Assembly (NCBI GenBank): GCA_037962975.1
Contig: CM075671.1
Coordinates: 11,951,001-12,015,000, forward strand
Length of the DNA: 64,000 bases
Source: Clitoria ternatea
Taxonomy: Eukaryota > Streptophyta > Magnoliopsida > Fabales > Fabaceae
Direction of reading: 5' to 3'
Below, in pieces: positions 45,001-58,398 of this stretch. Made by a program: the position numbers and the translations under genes. Numbering within the stretch: position 1 is the stretch's first letter; every line of letters starts with the position of its first letter. The notes beneath the pieces were generated by a model. That model searched no databases. It was not told the origin of the DNA and was given only the letters and a program-made list of their open reading frames with translations.

Positions 45001-47338
45001 AAACTAAAGGGTATAAAATATTTTAATAAAAATAAAAATAATTAAAATGTATCAAATTTATTTTTCATTTCTATTTCTAGCAAAAATTCATATATTTTTC
45101 CTTTGAGAGTTTATACAAATTAATGATATATACATCTATATAATAATCTTTTTATTGTTGGATGAAATTTTTGGGGCGAGAAACTTATTTTAAAGAATTA
45201 AAAAATGTGAAAAATAAATTTGAATAGTTAAAATTAAAATTAAAACAGTTATATATAATTTCAAATACTGTGAAAATTAAATAAAAAGTACAACTAAGTA
45301 AAAAGTATTAATAAAATATAGACAAAATGATCTTCTAGATCAACTATGGTAAGGGTTTGACCTTGTTTTCCAAAACTTGAAGACTTACTAAATCATTATT
45401 TTAGAACTTGTTACTTAAAACAACATTTAAACTTAAAAAATTAATTATCTGTTCCAAACTTCAAGACATAATAAAACATTATCTTGCATAAAACACCATT
45501 TAAACTTAAAAATTAATAAAATTACAATTTTTGTGTGTATTAATCACTGTAACCTTATTTACAGACAATTCTACTTAATGTTTATTAACCCATTTAGAAT
45601 TTTTTGTCCCTTTTGATAAATAAATTTAATGAGAATTGAATTTGTAACTCTTTCCACACAGAGTATTTCATTAATTGAGTTACAGTTGATTGGGAAATTA
45701 CCAAAAATATATAACAATAATTTCAAAAAATATATTTTTGAAGTTATAAAACATGTCTAGAGAAACCGTACCTTAATGTTTTCACTGGGAAAAAATAACC
45801 GTACCTTAATATCGGTAGGTTGTTAATGTACTATCCAAGGCGTTCGAAATTGTTGAAACGATGATAGCTCAAATGATAAATACAATCAATAAATAAGGTA
45901 ATGCACATTTTGCTGAAAACGATACACATGGGGTTGTAAGAGACGATTATTGTAGCTTTAGTGACAAGCGTTTCCTTTCGGGCCATTGCTTGTAGGAATA
46001 TTTGATGAAAACCTAATCTCAATCTTAATTTTATTTTTTATGAAAACAAGTACGGATTTGAAAATATAATTATCTACTCTTGAACCGTTTTGTCATAAAA
46101 ATTAATTAATTATATATATTTATTTAAAATATATTTTATGTTGTTAAAATTAATAAAATTTAAAACTTGTAAATTTCTCAAATTCAATGAAAATTCATGA
46201 GATAAATTTAAGTTATATAATTTTGAACTCTTTTATTTTAAACTTACAATTAAACCCGTCCTGATTATTTATGAGATTAGGGTTGAGAAAACCTAAACTT
46301 ATCCCCACCTCCACTATTACCATTAGTATTTATTGCCTTCACTTTAGAGTATATTTGGTTTCGGAGGATTACCCAAACAACATTGGTTATTATTATATGG
46401 CACTTTAAACGAATCTTTGTTTGGATTTCATTTACGAGTTGGCTGGAGATGCAATTGATAATCCTTTGGCTTAACATGGTTGGTTATTTACTTTGAAACG
46501 TTTGCATAAAAGTTTGGTAACAGTTGGATGGACAACTTAGTTGGTCCAGTCACGCATCAAACAGACACTTAGTCGTTGGATTCCCATGGTGGGGTTTGTG
46601 GCTATAAGAAAATCAAAATGGTTGCTTCGTGTTGCAATAAAACAGTACGATTTACACTTAGACCCACTGCCTTTAGGCAACACCGTTCTGAGATACGCAA
46701 GAATAGCTAGTAGAACTAGTGTTGTTGTCCATGTACTAAATTGTGTCTCACATATGTAGGTGATGCCAATGAATGCTCAGTTTCATCTACTCTACAGTCT
46801 ATATCACAATTATATGTTATCTCAATTCACAATACAAGTCCCTTTTCCTTGTTTTTCCACTTTTTTTATGCTCTTAACTCACCAAAACAATCAACCTCAC
46901 AAGGAGTGGATGATCTAGCTTAACATATGAACTCGAATTAATCTAAGTTGAAAGAGTTCTATGAGGCTCTCGGTGGTCCTGTCCAGATCCAACTGCATAC
47001 TAAACCAAAGCAAGAAGCAGAATTTCATGGTCATTGTATTCAACTTAATGAAGTTATGAACCGTGAAAATCCGACTACTATTGCTACAAAAGTGTATGAA
47101 TTAATTAAGATCAAAAGACCAAGAAATTAAAGCAATCATTTTCATGGAGTTCTTATGATAAGGGTATATGAATTAATTATGAAACTGGGGAGTTTTCAAT
47201 CAGGACCAATTCATTAACGGAGATCTGATTTATTAGCATATACAACACAACCGTTGATTTTGATTGATCAGAAATCAGAACAATTACAACAAAAAAGAAA
47301 AGGGCAAGAGGGTGCTCAATTGCTGATCATAATAAACA
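45001..47338. other. AT-rich intergenic region
   Basis: No convincing gene. A 60-residue plus-strand frame at 46948-47130 (MKEFYEALGGPVQIQL...) has ordinary codon use but matches nothing I recognise. It could be the tail of a degraded gene or chance. Confidence 0.4.
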
Positions 47339-47857
47339 TCAAAATATATAAGGGATTTGAATGAAATCATCGACCGTTTCATGTCTGGTCAATGATTGAG
47401 AAGAAGGGGTGTGGCAGAAGTTGTCACTGAAATCACTGCAAGTGAAGAATTCAGGTAAAGGTGGCAAACTAACATTATCGGTGGAAGTTGTGGTGGCGGC
47501 AGCGGCGACGGCGGCGGCACGTGCAAGACGGTCTTTAGCAATGGCAAGATCATGTTGAAGCTCAACCATCTTCCTTTGCAACAGAGCAATGGCACCAATG
47601 CATCCATAAACAGGGTCTCTAAGCCTTGCCTCAGCCTCATAAGCCAGTGAATTCACCGTGTCCTCTCTCTGCTCCTCTGGCACTTCAACCAGGATCTTGC
47701 TCACATTGCTCGCCCCAAAAACCTTGTGCACCTTGGCGAATTTCTTGCACTCGTCCGAACGAAAGTATGGCGCAAATATACAGTTGGGTATGCATCTTCT
47801 TTTCAAAAACTTGCAGGCTGCACAAGAAGAACTTGAACGTGGCTCATAACCCTTCAT
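47339..47857 (-). CDS. LOB-domain (LBD) class I transcription factor
   Basis: A 172-residue protein from ATG 47857 to TGA at 47339. The LOB domain spans about residues 9-110. It has the zinc-finger-like C-x2-C-x6-C-x3-C block CAACKFLKRRCIPNC, the GAS block (FAKVHKVFGASNVSKIL), the DPVYG signature and a leucine-zipper-like LLQRKMVELQHDLAIAKDRL. These define class I LBD proteins, plant nuclear DNA-binding regulators of organ boundaries and lateral organ growth. The tail has an Ala run (AAAVAAAA) and a Ser/Thr-rich end. Length fits the family and no lesion is visible. Single exon as read; many LBD genes have one intron, so an unseen upstream exon cannot be excluded. The exact paralog is not assigned. 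Confidence 0.92.
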   Translation of the reverse strand: MKGYEPRSSSSCAACKFLKRRCIPNCIFAPYFRSDECKKFAKVHKVFGASNVSKILVEVPEEQREDTVNSLAYEAEARLRDPVYGCIGAIALLQRKMVELQHDLAIAKDRLARAAAVAAAATTTSTDNVSLPPLPEFFTCSDFSDNFCHTPSSQSLTRHETVDDFIQIPYIF

Positions 47858-47915
47858 GCCTCTTTCAATTTCACTCTGACGAGGATATTGTTCTCTCTAT
47901 ACCCATTTTTGGTGA

Positions 47916-47930
47916 ATCGCTATTTAAGGG
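47916..47930 (-). promoter_or_regulatory. Possible TATA box of the LBD gene
   Basis: The minus strand reads CCCTTAAATAGCG about 60-70 bp upstream of the LBD start codon. That would give a short leader of roughly 35 nt. Confidence 0.35.
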
Positions 47931-48442
47931 CAACCACATTTCCTTCCCCATTAGCCAAGTTGGAGTCGCAGGTTCGGGACTTGCATGGGCCAATGCTGTC
48001 TTTTTTAGGCGATCCAAGGTGTTTTATAATTATTAAAATGAGTTATATCTATAAGCATTTAAGTTTAAGGACTCGTTTGGTTTCAGTTGTGTCCAACTTA
48101 AAAAGAAATCTTATAGTCAAATGAAATTTTGATTATTTTAAACGGCGTAAAAAATTATTATTAACTTTTATATTTTTTTTTCATAACTTCATTTCCTCGA
48201 CTATAAACCAAACTAATACTAAATCATATTGTCCGTATAATATCAGTTATTGGTTACTTATTAATGTTATATTTTTTAGTTAGGATTATTTGTTGTTTAT
48301 AATTAGTAAAGATATAACAGGAGATGTGAAGATAAATAACTTAAATTGAAATATAATATTGGACAAAATTTAACAGAGCTAACAGCTCAAGAAATAAGCT
48401 GAACTTGTATCTGTAGCTAGGTACATATAATTCTCATTTATA

Positions 48443-48670
48443 TGATTCATTCAAATTGGGAGTGGAAACGTGGGTCCAAATAATTGATCATGTGGACAAT
48501 GGGTGGTATGTGTGGGTAGTTTTCAAGTGAGATATGATAGTTCATGAATAAAGACGGGGATATATTTGATTGATTGGAGAAAAGAAATATTCTCAATAAA
48601 AGCAAAATTATCCCTTGGCAGAGAGGGGTATGGTCACAAGAAGGAACCAATAAGGTCGAATTGAGTACTG
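48443..48670. repeat. Direct repeat copy 1, ~230 bp, upstream of the LBD gene
   Basis: From ATGATTCATTCAAATTGGGA to AAGGAACCAATAAGGTCG the block matches 50451-50690 with few substitutions and small indels. It is non-coding as read. Confidence 0.92.
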
Positions 48671-48852
48671 TGCTGGACCTAAGCTTGACTTGGTCATAAG
48701 CTTGTGAGTGGTAAGGTACATAGTCCTTTATTATTATTTTGGCGTTTTCTAATGTACATCAGCGGATATGTAGGTATAACTTTACACAATAATTTGTGGC
48801 CTTTGGATGTATTGTTTAAATATTCAACGGTTTGTTACTCTTTAGTTGTTAC

Positions 48853-49382
48853 TAGAGATGGAAATGAGACAGACCGTCCGTCGGGGGTCTATGGCCCGGC
48901 TCGTTTAAAGCCTGTATAGGCTAGGCTTGTCGGGCTAGAAGGTCAGGCTTAGCCTTTTAAAAATGCTTTTTAAACTAAACAGGCCAGGCCACATGCTTTT
49001 TGAAAAGCCTTTGAAGCCCAACAGGCCGGCCTATTTAATTAAATCAATTGTTAATTAGTTATATATATATATATATATATATATATTACATATTTACATT
49101 TATATAATATAAATTAATATTACAAGTTTACAATTAAAAAAATTAGGAGGGAATGGAACATAAATTTTTTTTAGGTTGGTTTTAGTATTTTACAAGTTTC
49201 ACTATAAACAAGCTTTTTAAACAAGCTTTTAAACAGGTCAGACCTTCAAACAGACCATAACAGGCCTTAAAAAAGGCCTATGACAGACTAAAGGCCTGAG
49301 CAGGCTCATGCCTTGAAAATTTGATGTAGGTCAGGCTCAGGCCTTTCAAAGCCCGGCCTGCCCTAGCCCATTTCCATCCCTA
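48853..49382. mobile_element. Non-autonomous hAT-like element, 530 bp
   Basis: Ends TAGAGATGGAAATG and CATTTCCATCCCTA are inverted repeats (13 of 14). Flanks GTTGTTAC (48845-48852) and GTTATTAC (49383-49390) form an 8-bp duplication with one mismatch. The arms are rich in AGGCCTG/CAGGCC motifs around an AT-rich core with an (AT)n run at 49060-49086. No coding sequence. Confidence 0.82.
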
Positions 49383-49390
49383 GTTATTAC

Positions 49391-50450
49391 CTATTTAATT
49401 GGTGTTATGCTCGCTCTTCTTAAAATTGCAAAAACACCCATTATACAGACATAGATAATCTAACTAATTGTTTGATTTTAGTTAAATAAAATTACCAATA
49501 CTAATTAGATAGTATTATTGGTTAAATTTTATTTTCTTAATTATATTATTTAAGGATAACATTTGTGTATAATAATAATAAAAATACCTACTTATAAATG
49601 GAAAAATTTACATCAATCACAAAATGTATACAATTGAACTGGCAGATGCATATGAATGTACTGCAATAATAGCCTTCCATGTGTCACGCGTGTTTTGATT
49701 TGAATGAAATTTGGAGCCAGCTTAAAATTTATTAACGTTTGTGGGACATATTAGGGTGTCTTGATCAAGTTGAAAGGAGTTGCATGTTATGAATCGAGAG
49801 AAGGGCATGCTCCGTGCGGCAAAGATATTAGGGTTGCATTTGGAAGATTAAGAATAATCATGAGATGCTGTCGACGGTTCACGATGACAAATATTTTTGT
49901 ATTATTTGTTCTCTTAGTTCATTGTCAATGATAGTGAGTGTGCATGATTATCCACGAAACTCATTTATTAATTATAACGAAACAAATTTTAGTTAATAGG
50001 GGATATTTACAATCTGAATTAGTCTAACTTTTAGATAAAATATTATCTTATCCAATCATATTATTAAATTATAGTTCAATTTGATTCAATTAGAATATAA
50101 GATGACATTTTATCTAAATAAACGAATTTGGATTGATCACACTTTTATATTAATTAAATTTTTAATTAAAAATAAGATATATAATTTTAAGTCAATAAAG
50201 TTGAAAATAACCACTTCACTATCAAAATTACCATTATAAAAAAATTTCAACCTTATTAAAAATTATAAATCCCTACTAAAAATGTTTTAAGTCTCATTTT
50301 AAATATAAATCGTGTGTATAATTTAGTAAGGTTAACTAATTTTATTTATTGGTTGTAAAAAGTCAACTAATTTCTATTAAATCAATAAATATTTTTATTA
50401 ATTCAATCTCAATTTCATTAGCACATCAACGAATTAAATTGGCACACGAT
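49391..50450. other. AT-rich spacer upstream of the LBD gene
   Basis: Nothing recognised. Confidence 0.5.
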
Positions 50451-50690
50451 ATGATTCATTCAAATTGGGAGTGGAAACGTGGGTCCAAATAATTGATTAA
50501 TGTGGGCAATGGGTGGTATGTGTGGGTAGTTTTCAAGTTAGATATGATAGTTCATGAATAAAGATGCGATATTTTTTATTGATTGGAGAAAATAAAAATT
50601 CTCAATAAAAAGCAAAATTATCCCTTGGCAGAGAGAGGTATTGTCACAAGAAGGAACCCAATAAGGTCGATTTGAGTAATTTGGATGTAG
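50451..50690. repeat. Direct repeat copy 2, ~230 bp
   Basis: Partner of 48443-48670, same orientation, start points 2,008 bp apart. Differences are mostly single bases (for example GATCATG versus GATTAATG). Confidence 0.92.
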
Positions 50691-51229
50691 TTGGAATCTT
50701 CAGTAGTGGAGCTAAAAATAAAGCTATTGAGATATTGTTTTTTATTCTTTCTACATCATTAGATATTTCGTTTTTTCTGTTGCAACTATTATTGTTATTA
50801 TTATTTTTGTTTCAATCCTCGTTGCTTTCTAACAACTAAAACTGGAAGTTTAAGGTGAAGCTATAGCATATGGGAACAAAATGAGCACATGCCAAACTTA
50901 ATTAGCCACATTAAATTAAACATCCTCTTCACACATGTGGGATTCCTTTTATTTCTAAGAGAAGAAATCTAGGCATCGAAAGTAGGTAGGGGTGTCGATA
51001 AGAAAACGATATCACATATAATATGATACTTATATCGGTATCCACGCGTAAAAAAATATATAAAACATTCTAAGAAGTAAATAATAAATAAAAAGGGGGA
51101 AAATTTTTTACGTGAAGATAAGCCGTTCATGATGACCCAAACACGAAGCACAAGTCATAGAACACGCGATGGGTGGCTCGGGATCCCATCCCAAGAGCCC
51201 ATAAACCCAAAAAAAAAGAAAGACAGCAT

Positions 51230-51485
51230 ACGCTTGTTCAAGCGAGACTTGGCTCGCCTAAGCGAAGGCCCACATGTGCTTGGGCGAGACCTATTTGCTT
51301 AAGCAAATATCTGACAATGGCAAAATCACACACCCCTCGCTCAGGCGAGATTATCCCGCCCAAGCAAAAAACATCCATTAACATCAAATGCCAAACTCGC
51401 TCAAGCGAGTACTTCTCGCTTGGGCGAAAATAAGGCAATGACCATTTAATGTTTATTTGCTCAAGCGAAATTCATTTCGCTAAAC
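51230..51485. repeat. CGCTTGGGCGAG / CGCTCAAGCGAG motif cluster
   Basis: Variants of CTCGCTYRRGCGAG occur about nine times in 250 bp, often as near-palindromes (CTCGCTCAAGCGAG). Confidence 0.85.
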
Positions 51486-52624
51486 TTTGACACCACCCAA
51501 TATACCTCGTTTATGACGTGTAGCCACTGACCGCACTAAAAAATACGTCAAAACAAAGGACTTATTCGTAAAAGTGTATTTTGTCCGTCTTAGGACATTT
51601 TTGTGCAAGTCAATGGTCAATTCTCCATAAATTTGGCTCATTCTAGTTTCTAAAAATTCTAAATCATGCATAGAGGCTATTGGAACCGCTTTATGGCATC
51701 CAAACCTCACTAAACCCTATATGACCCTATCACTTGCCTAATTATGCATAAAACTCAACGTGAAACTTTATTTTCATGCATTTCTCATCAACCACATTCT
51801 AATGCCTAATATAACTCAGACATAACTCATTCATATACATCAACAATTCCTACCCATCACATTCACATCATGCATCAATCTTATACTTGCATTTCCTGGA
51901 CATTACAAGCATTATATATATATATAGTAGGACCATTCATGGTCACCACAACCAAACTTCATCATCAATATTCATATCGTCAATATGTCATCATATACAT
52001 AACCAAAATAAATCTAGGCTTCCAGTTGAAGCCGTCAACTACCTAGATCCACTGAGCAGTCATATACACCAACTAACAAAATAGTTATCTACAAGAGCCG
52101 GCCAAGGGTACCACTAAAATACTATATACAACATATACACATATGTACAATGTCTTCCTCATAGCTATGGTGACATCTCACCAATCACCATCGTGTCCCA
52201 ATTCCACTGAAAACATAGCCATATAATAGAGGTAAGCAAAATACATGTTAAATGACATTTATTGAATCAGATCAACCTATCTAATTCTCTAATATACATT
52301 ACAATGTCAAAAAAAAATTAATACATTTACTATTATTTAACATAATTCATCACTCAACAGATATTCTCAATATCATAACATTACATGGCTATTACAAGTC
52401 AAGTTGTTCTTAACAATGTTCATAAATACATACATACATACATATATATATATATATGCAATCACATGGATCCATTACACATCATCAAGTATAGTGTTGC
52501 AACGTATTGGATCTCAGCCATATATTCAGCTCCCAGCTGATCCGACCGTTTTACTGGTACCAAACTGTTTGCCCCTTATTTAACACAATCACTTTCGGCG
52601 ACAACAGGAGTGTTACGGGCTAGC

Positions 52625-52727
52625 CCTGAGTCCCGCTCAATAGGCTTGCCTTGAGTCCCACTCAATAGGCTTGCCTTGAGTCCCACTCAATAGGCTTGTC
52701 TTGAGTCCCACTCAAGGACTTTGTGGA
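52625..52727. repeat. 30 bp tandem repeat, about 4 units
   Basis: CTTGAGTCCCACTCAATAGG plus CTTGC is repeated about four times with one or two changes per unit. Confidence 0.9.
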
Positions 52728-54299
52728 ATCTTCAAAACCACATAACATAGAATCTCACTCATATGCATACATCATCAACAAGCATCTCATGTTATATCAT
52801 ATTACTCAATTTGCATCTTATGTAATATTTCAACATCAACAATTCAAGTATCCTACTACATCTCATGCATAGGAACTATTCAATCAAGCTATCACATCCC
52901 ATGTAATATACAAACATCAAACCAATCATCACTAGCATCTCATGCAATTCAATATAGCATTATGGATGACAATCACTACAACAATCAATATCTTTTAAAT
53001 ATCACCTAGATTGACATATTTCATAATTATATCATAATTAAGCATATCAATTCATCATATTCCATAACTATATAGCTCATACACATCCAGATACCTCAAA
53101 CCCGTCTATAAACTATACATTTAAAATGTAATAGCTCCCCCTACCTGGAAATGAATAATCCAGAAGCTCCCCAAGTTATCCAACGCTAATCGATCACTCT
53201 CCGCTCATAATTTCTCAATCAACAACTTCCTAAAAATAATAATAATACACGTTAACACCACAATTGCCATTAAAATTGTAGTTTAAGTTAAAAGTCACTA
53301 AATCATAATTATTTCGGTAAGTATAACTTACTGACAAGCTTCGACTCTTAGTTCCGAATACTCCGCAAGCTATCCACTAACTCAAAACACTTTGAACAAT
53401 GCCCTAAATCATGAAATTGACACAATTAAACCCTAAATATTTGCAATAGAGCCAAGCCATGCCATGAGTACCAAAAACACTCACCAACAATGAAGAAAAT
53501 TCAAGCCCCAAGGTACCCAAAGCTGCCCACACGATCCAAGCTTCACAAACGCCTTTAAATTCAAGAAAATGAAGGAATTAGAGATTAGGGGCAAGATCCA
53601 CCATAAAATCAAAAATGGGTTCCATTATTTACCTTAAATTGAAGAGATTCAAGCTTCTTCCTTCATAACTATGGCTGCTGAGAGGTAGGAGGAAGAAGAA
53701 GACACAAAAATTCAACTTCAAATGAGTGATTAGAAGAAGAATGGTGAGAGAGCCGCGAGAAAAGAAATGAGAGCCAATTCTTTCTCTTGCTGCACGCGTG
53801 AGAAGACGAGAGTGAGAGAGAAAAGATTGGAAATCAATTTGCATTTCACTAAGGGCATAAAAATAATCTCACACCCTTTTTAATTAACTAATCATACCAA
53901 TCCTTTTAATTAATGATTAACACAAGAATTAACTGTTAATCAAGATTAGGATGTTACAACATATACTCAGGTATTTATTTAATTTTAATATTTAAAAAAT
54001 AACAACAATAAAAAACATATACTAAATATAATATTATTTTCTTATAATATGATATAAATTAATATTATATATTATAATTATAATTTTAGGTATTAAAAAT
54101 ATTATTATTGAGTAATGTTATTTTTTATCTCATTATAAAATAATAAAATATTTTTATATTTGAATATATTTAATATAAAATAAGTATTAATATTTATACT
54201 GGTATTCATAAAATGGGTATGTTTAGAGAATTTTCGAGTATATTTGCATGTATAAATTATTTTGCCATTGTCAATAGTGATATCTACCACATAAAATTT

Positions 54300-57200
54300 C
54301 TGCATATTCTTAATGATTTCTATGGGAAGTAAAAGATTTTTTTTTTTACTGCAAGGAGACTTTTTAACGAAAGATATAACTTATTCTAAACCTGCAATTA
54401 TTAGTTAAAAATTTTAAAATATATATCAAATCCAGCAATTGTTGAATTGTTAGAAGAACATTTTTCTAAGGGATTTCAACTATGTATATGAAAAAAGTTG
54501 TTTTAAAACTTTCACTATGTCGTGCCGGTTTTGAACATGTTTCTTTAGCAAAGCCAGATGCTAATTAATCATGAAATGATTGATTTCCAATTTAGGCAAG
54601 CAAGGCCAAAGGTGACTTTATCACAAAAAAATAATTACGAGTTAAAAAATCGTTGATGATACACAAAAAATTTGATATTTTATTTTTAGGAGGCTTCTCA
54701 GTAAATTGATGCATAGAACGATTAAGGATTCAACTAATATATTGAGCACTTGAGAGAGGGTTAAAAAACAATAGGAAAAACAAGAAGTCCAAAGTACGAG
54801 GTTTTATTCGTTAAATTCTTCATAATAAAATAGATTCATTCAACTAAAAGGGTAGAAGCAAAAATAACAAGAATTTCAACATAACTTAGTGAAGAAGTAA
54901 AGGAAAAAAAAACAATTTGATGTGTTTCAAAAAATTAAATTGATTATTTTAAATAAGAAATAAAAGGGTATGATCAACATCCGTTAAAAGACAATTTTAT
55001 TATGAAAAGATATTTGTTCACATAAAGATAAACATGTTTCAATCATGACTGTTTAGAAAATAACGGAAAATACATCTATTTAACTTTAATGGAAAACAAC
55101 TATTACAACAGGTACCTTTCAATTCAAATTTAAAATTAAAAAATTAAAATTTTTCAAGTAAAACCTAAAAAAATAAATCGAACTTCCCAAACTAAAAATC
55201 ATTTTTTTGATATTAATGTGAACATAAGGGAAATCTATCGTTTTGAACTAATTTTTTTAATACCGTGTTTAGATTCATACATTTAAGATCTAATTTTTTT
55301 TATCATATTTACGAGTCTTATATATACATTAATATATAAACTCTTATTAAGTCTTAAATTCAAACCAGAAGGAAGTTAAAATCTTGTAGAATTAAACATA
55401 TTGTAATACATTAATTAAGAATTAGCATATTCAAGGGTTGAACTTAGTCGCCAATGTCATATAACGACTTTCTATCATTGCATATTACTGTGGCAATGCA
55501 AATGTAAAGATTTCCTATCTCATTATGGAATCTAATGTAATAATTATATAATTCATTGTTAGGTCGACTTTCTGTGGCGATGCAGATTTCCTATCTCATC
55601 TTATTATGGAATCTAATGTAATAATTGCAGAATTCATTGTTGGTGGAGACTCATATCCCAATTTTATTTTTTTATTTTTATTTTTAATATCCCAAAGTTT
55701 GGAGGGACATGCTTCACTTGTTTAGTTTATCTTCTTTAAATTTGGAGGTATTTTCTATCTTCGAATAGATATCATCGTTTGGTTTAATCTTATTAGGGAA
55801 AGTTTTATCATATCTGTAATACATATAAAAGCACACATAAGATATATCATCCTTAAATTTGAGATTATATATAAAAAAATCAAACCTTAAACATTAAAAA
55901 TTGTTAAATTTATTAGCCGACAATAATTATTAATTTATTTTAAAATATTATCCATACAGTAATAATTTAATTCATTAATGCGGAGGCTTTATTAGTTTCA
56001 CATGATTATATATTATTATATATATAATAATTATAATAATAACTTGAGGGTAAAGAGAAAAAAAAGAATGTCGAAGATGGCATCTGGTTTATTTAATTTT
56101 TACAATAATTTATTTTCATTAATAATTATAAGATATTTAATTTTATTTGTAAAGATTATAAAAGTGGTAAAATTAAATTATTTTATTCTTATTTTCAATT
56201 CAATTGTATTTATTATAAAATATTAAATATTATTTTGTTTATATAGTTTTCTCTTTGTTGTAGATATATTCAATACGATAAATAATGTTTTATCATTTTA
56301 TTTAAAAATATTAAAATATTTTTAATATAGTATCTTTAATATTTTAATATATAATGTTTGGTCATCTTAAATTACAAAAATGCCCTTGATGCAAACATAA
56401 TATAATTGTTTCGTTTCTAATTGGATTAGTTTAAAACATACTTATATTTTTTTGGTTAAACACAATTAGAAAGTATCTCAATCACTCTACATATTAATAT
56501 TAATTATTAGATTTATTATTTTTATTTCATTTTGAAAATATTTATACCTACCCCGGTTACCTCCCTAAATATGGTGAGTAAAGCTTCTAACGAAGAATTT
56601 TTTTTTATACATAACTTCTCAAAGTCTTGAAATTTTATTTAAATGATATCAAATTCTTACCAATTTCTTGAAATCACTATATAGAAAATAAGTTGGTGGG
56701 GGAAGGAGCATCTTTTTCTGTTATGTAATATTCAATAAGTGAAGGAAAACATAGCAGCCAAAGATGAGGCATGAGAATGGTACTAACCCAGACCAATTAC
56801 CATTTACTCATCGAAGGCATCCCAAATTGCCCAAAAGTGGCATAAATAGGTTGAATCATGCAAAGTGCATTGTGCTGCTTCTTGGTTCAAAAGTGCTACT
56901 AGTTTAAGTAAAACTAACAAAAAAACAAAGATGATAATGATGAGTTGATTGACTAGTTACCAGATCAAGACTTGCACAAACTATTGTCGTCTTTTTTTTT
57001 CCACTATTGGGAAAGTGGATGTCACTAAATAGTGAAAAGATTGTGCATTATTTGATTTCCTCAAATATCACTGGTTTGATATCTAGTGAATTAAAAAAAT
57101 TATAAGCAATTTGTTCGTTTAAATGTTCGCATATAAAACTAATTTTATCCATTAAAAACATTTTTTTCCCTTTACGTTACCATATACAAATACGAAATAT

Positions 57201-57540
57201 GAAAAGTTGAGATTTTGTTGTCGAAATGATATGTGAAATAAGAGTGAGAATTAACAACAAAATTTTAAAAGGATAGCTTATTTATTTAAATATGTAGAAG
57301 TTCAATTCTTATCATGTGTATAAAAATTATTTTATTGAGAGACATAGCTTCACTTCATTGATTTTTATGTTTCTATAACATTCCGCCACATTTACTTAAT
57401 GTAAAATAGAGGTTTTAACCTCAATTTAATAAATTTTATTTTAAATAATGTAGCACAATAAAATTCAGACAATAACATGAAGAAACTCTTACGAAAAAAA
57501 TTTTAGGGTGCATTTTTCTTGCATATTACTCGGTATTTTA
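54300..57540. other. Long AT-rich intergenic region
   Basis: No gene recognised. A ~75 bp segment containing GATTTCCTATCTCAT and TATGGAATCTAATGTAATAAT is duplicated in tandem at about 55487-55645. A GCATAAATAGG TATA-like site near 56841 has no credible reading frame after it. Confidence 0.45.
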
Positions 57541-58324
57541 CGTCTAATGGGAGTTATAAAACTCCGATCGAGATGAATCCAATTGGTATACCTCCACGAC
57601 TCAATTATCTACAAATGTGATGAAGGGGTTGAAGGTCAATTATACCTCTAAGATCTTATAATTCATGAAAATGTGAAACCATTCCGCATGGAATTTTAAG
57701 CCCAGGCACCTTGTAGTATTTTGGGCAAAAATTGAGCCACAGACCTCCAATTAGAGTGAATCCAAAGGGAAAATTTCCGTAACTCAAATATCTATAAATG
57801 TTATGTAGAACATAAGACCCAATTCGGCCTAAATCAGGAGCAGTTTTAAACACAAGTTGGTAATGGATTACTAGAATGTTATAATCGATTACCAGAGAGC
57901 AACTTATGCAATAACTCATTTCTGCTCATTACATGACCCATGTAACCGGTCACTATCAACACAAATGCGGGTTTTATGCAAATTTTGGCCTCCGGGACAA
58001 CTTTCACAACTCCTAACTTGTCCATTTGACCTTTGAATGCTATAAATATGTGCAACCTATTCCAGACCTACTATCACGGTCCATGCTCAAAAATTCCTTC
58101 TAATTGCGGAGTTATGTACTAAAATGCATTCTATTCATTTTCAAGCAACTTCTTTAATGAAACCACAGCGAATAGCATCCAAGGGACAATTCAATATTGT
58201 ACACCAGTCCTAAATATGCATGTGATTATATTAACACCATCTGAGGACTTAGAATCCCTCCAGAACTCAAAATCACTTATTCAGTTGGCTTAAATAGTCA
58301 ATTCTCTTCTTAAAACAAAATCTC

Positions 58325-58398
<74 letters not shown>

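Larger units (their letters stand above)
51100..53958 (-). mobile_element. TGTAACATCC-type LTR inserted in the hAT-like copy
   Basis: The minus-strand end TGTAACATCC is at 53958. There is no coding sequence, but several LTR-like traits: GAGAGCCGCGAGA shared with 41355, short repeats at 51230-51485 and a 30 bp tandem at 52625-52727. The left limit lies between about 51050 and 51130; I could not find the expected copy of the right flank ACATA, so it may be truncated. Probably a chromovirus LTR. Confidence 0.55.
50987..54276. mobile_element. hAT-like element copy split by an LTR
   Basis: The left piece starts TAGGGGTGTCGATAAG and contains TATCGGTATCCACGCG. The right piece (from about 53964) runs CAGGTATTTATTTAATTTT through an AT-rich core to TTTTGCCATTG. 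Both parts align in order with the 475 bp element at 19289-19763 (TATCCACGGG, AGGTATTTATGAAT, then the same core). The LTR ending at 53958 sits between them. No clean target duplication is left at the outer ends. Confidence 0.6.

Noticed and set aside
46541..46923. Small plus-strand frames near the LBD gene
   Set aside because: No family resemblance and no supporting signals; likely chance frames.
50987..53958. Clean solo LTR with target duplication
   Set aside because: The right flank ACATA was not found beside any TG start on the left, so I kept only a loose left boundary.
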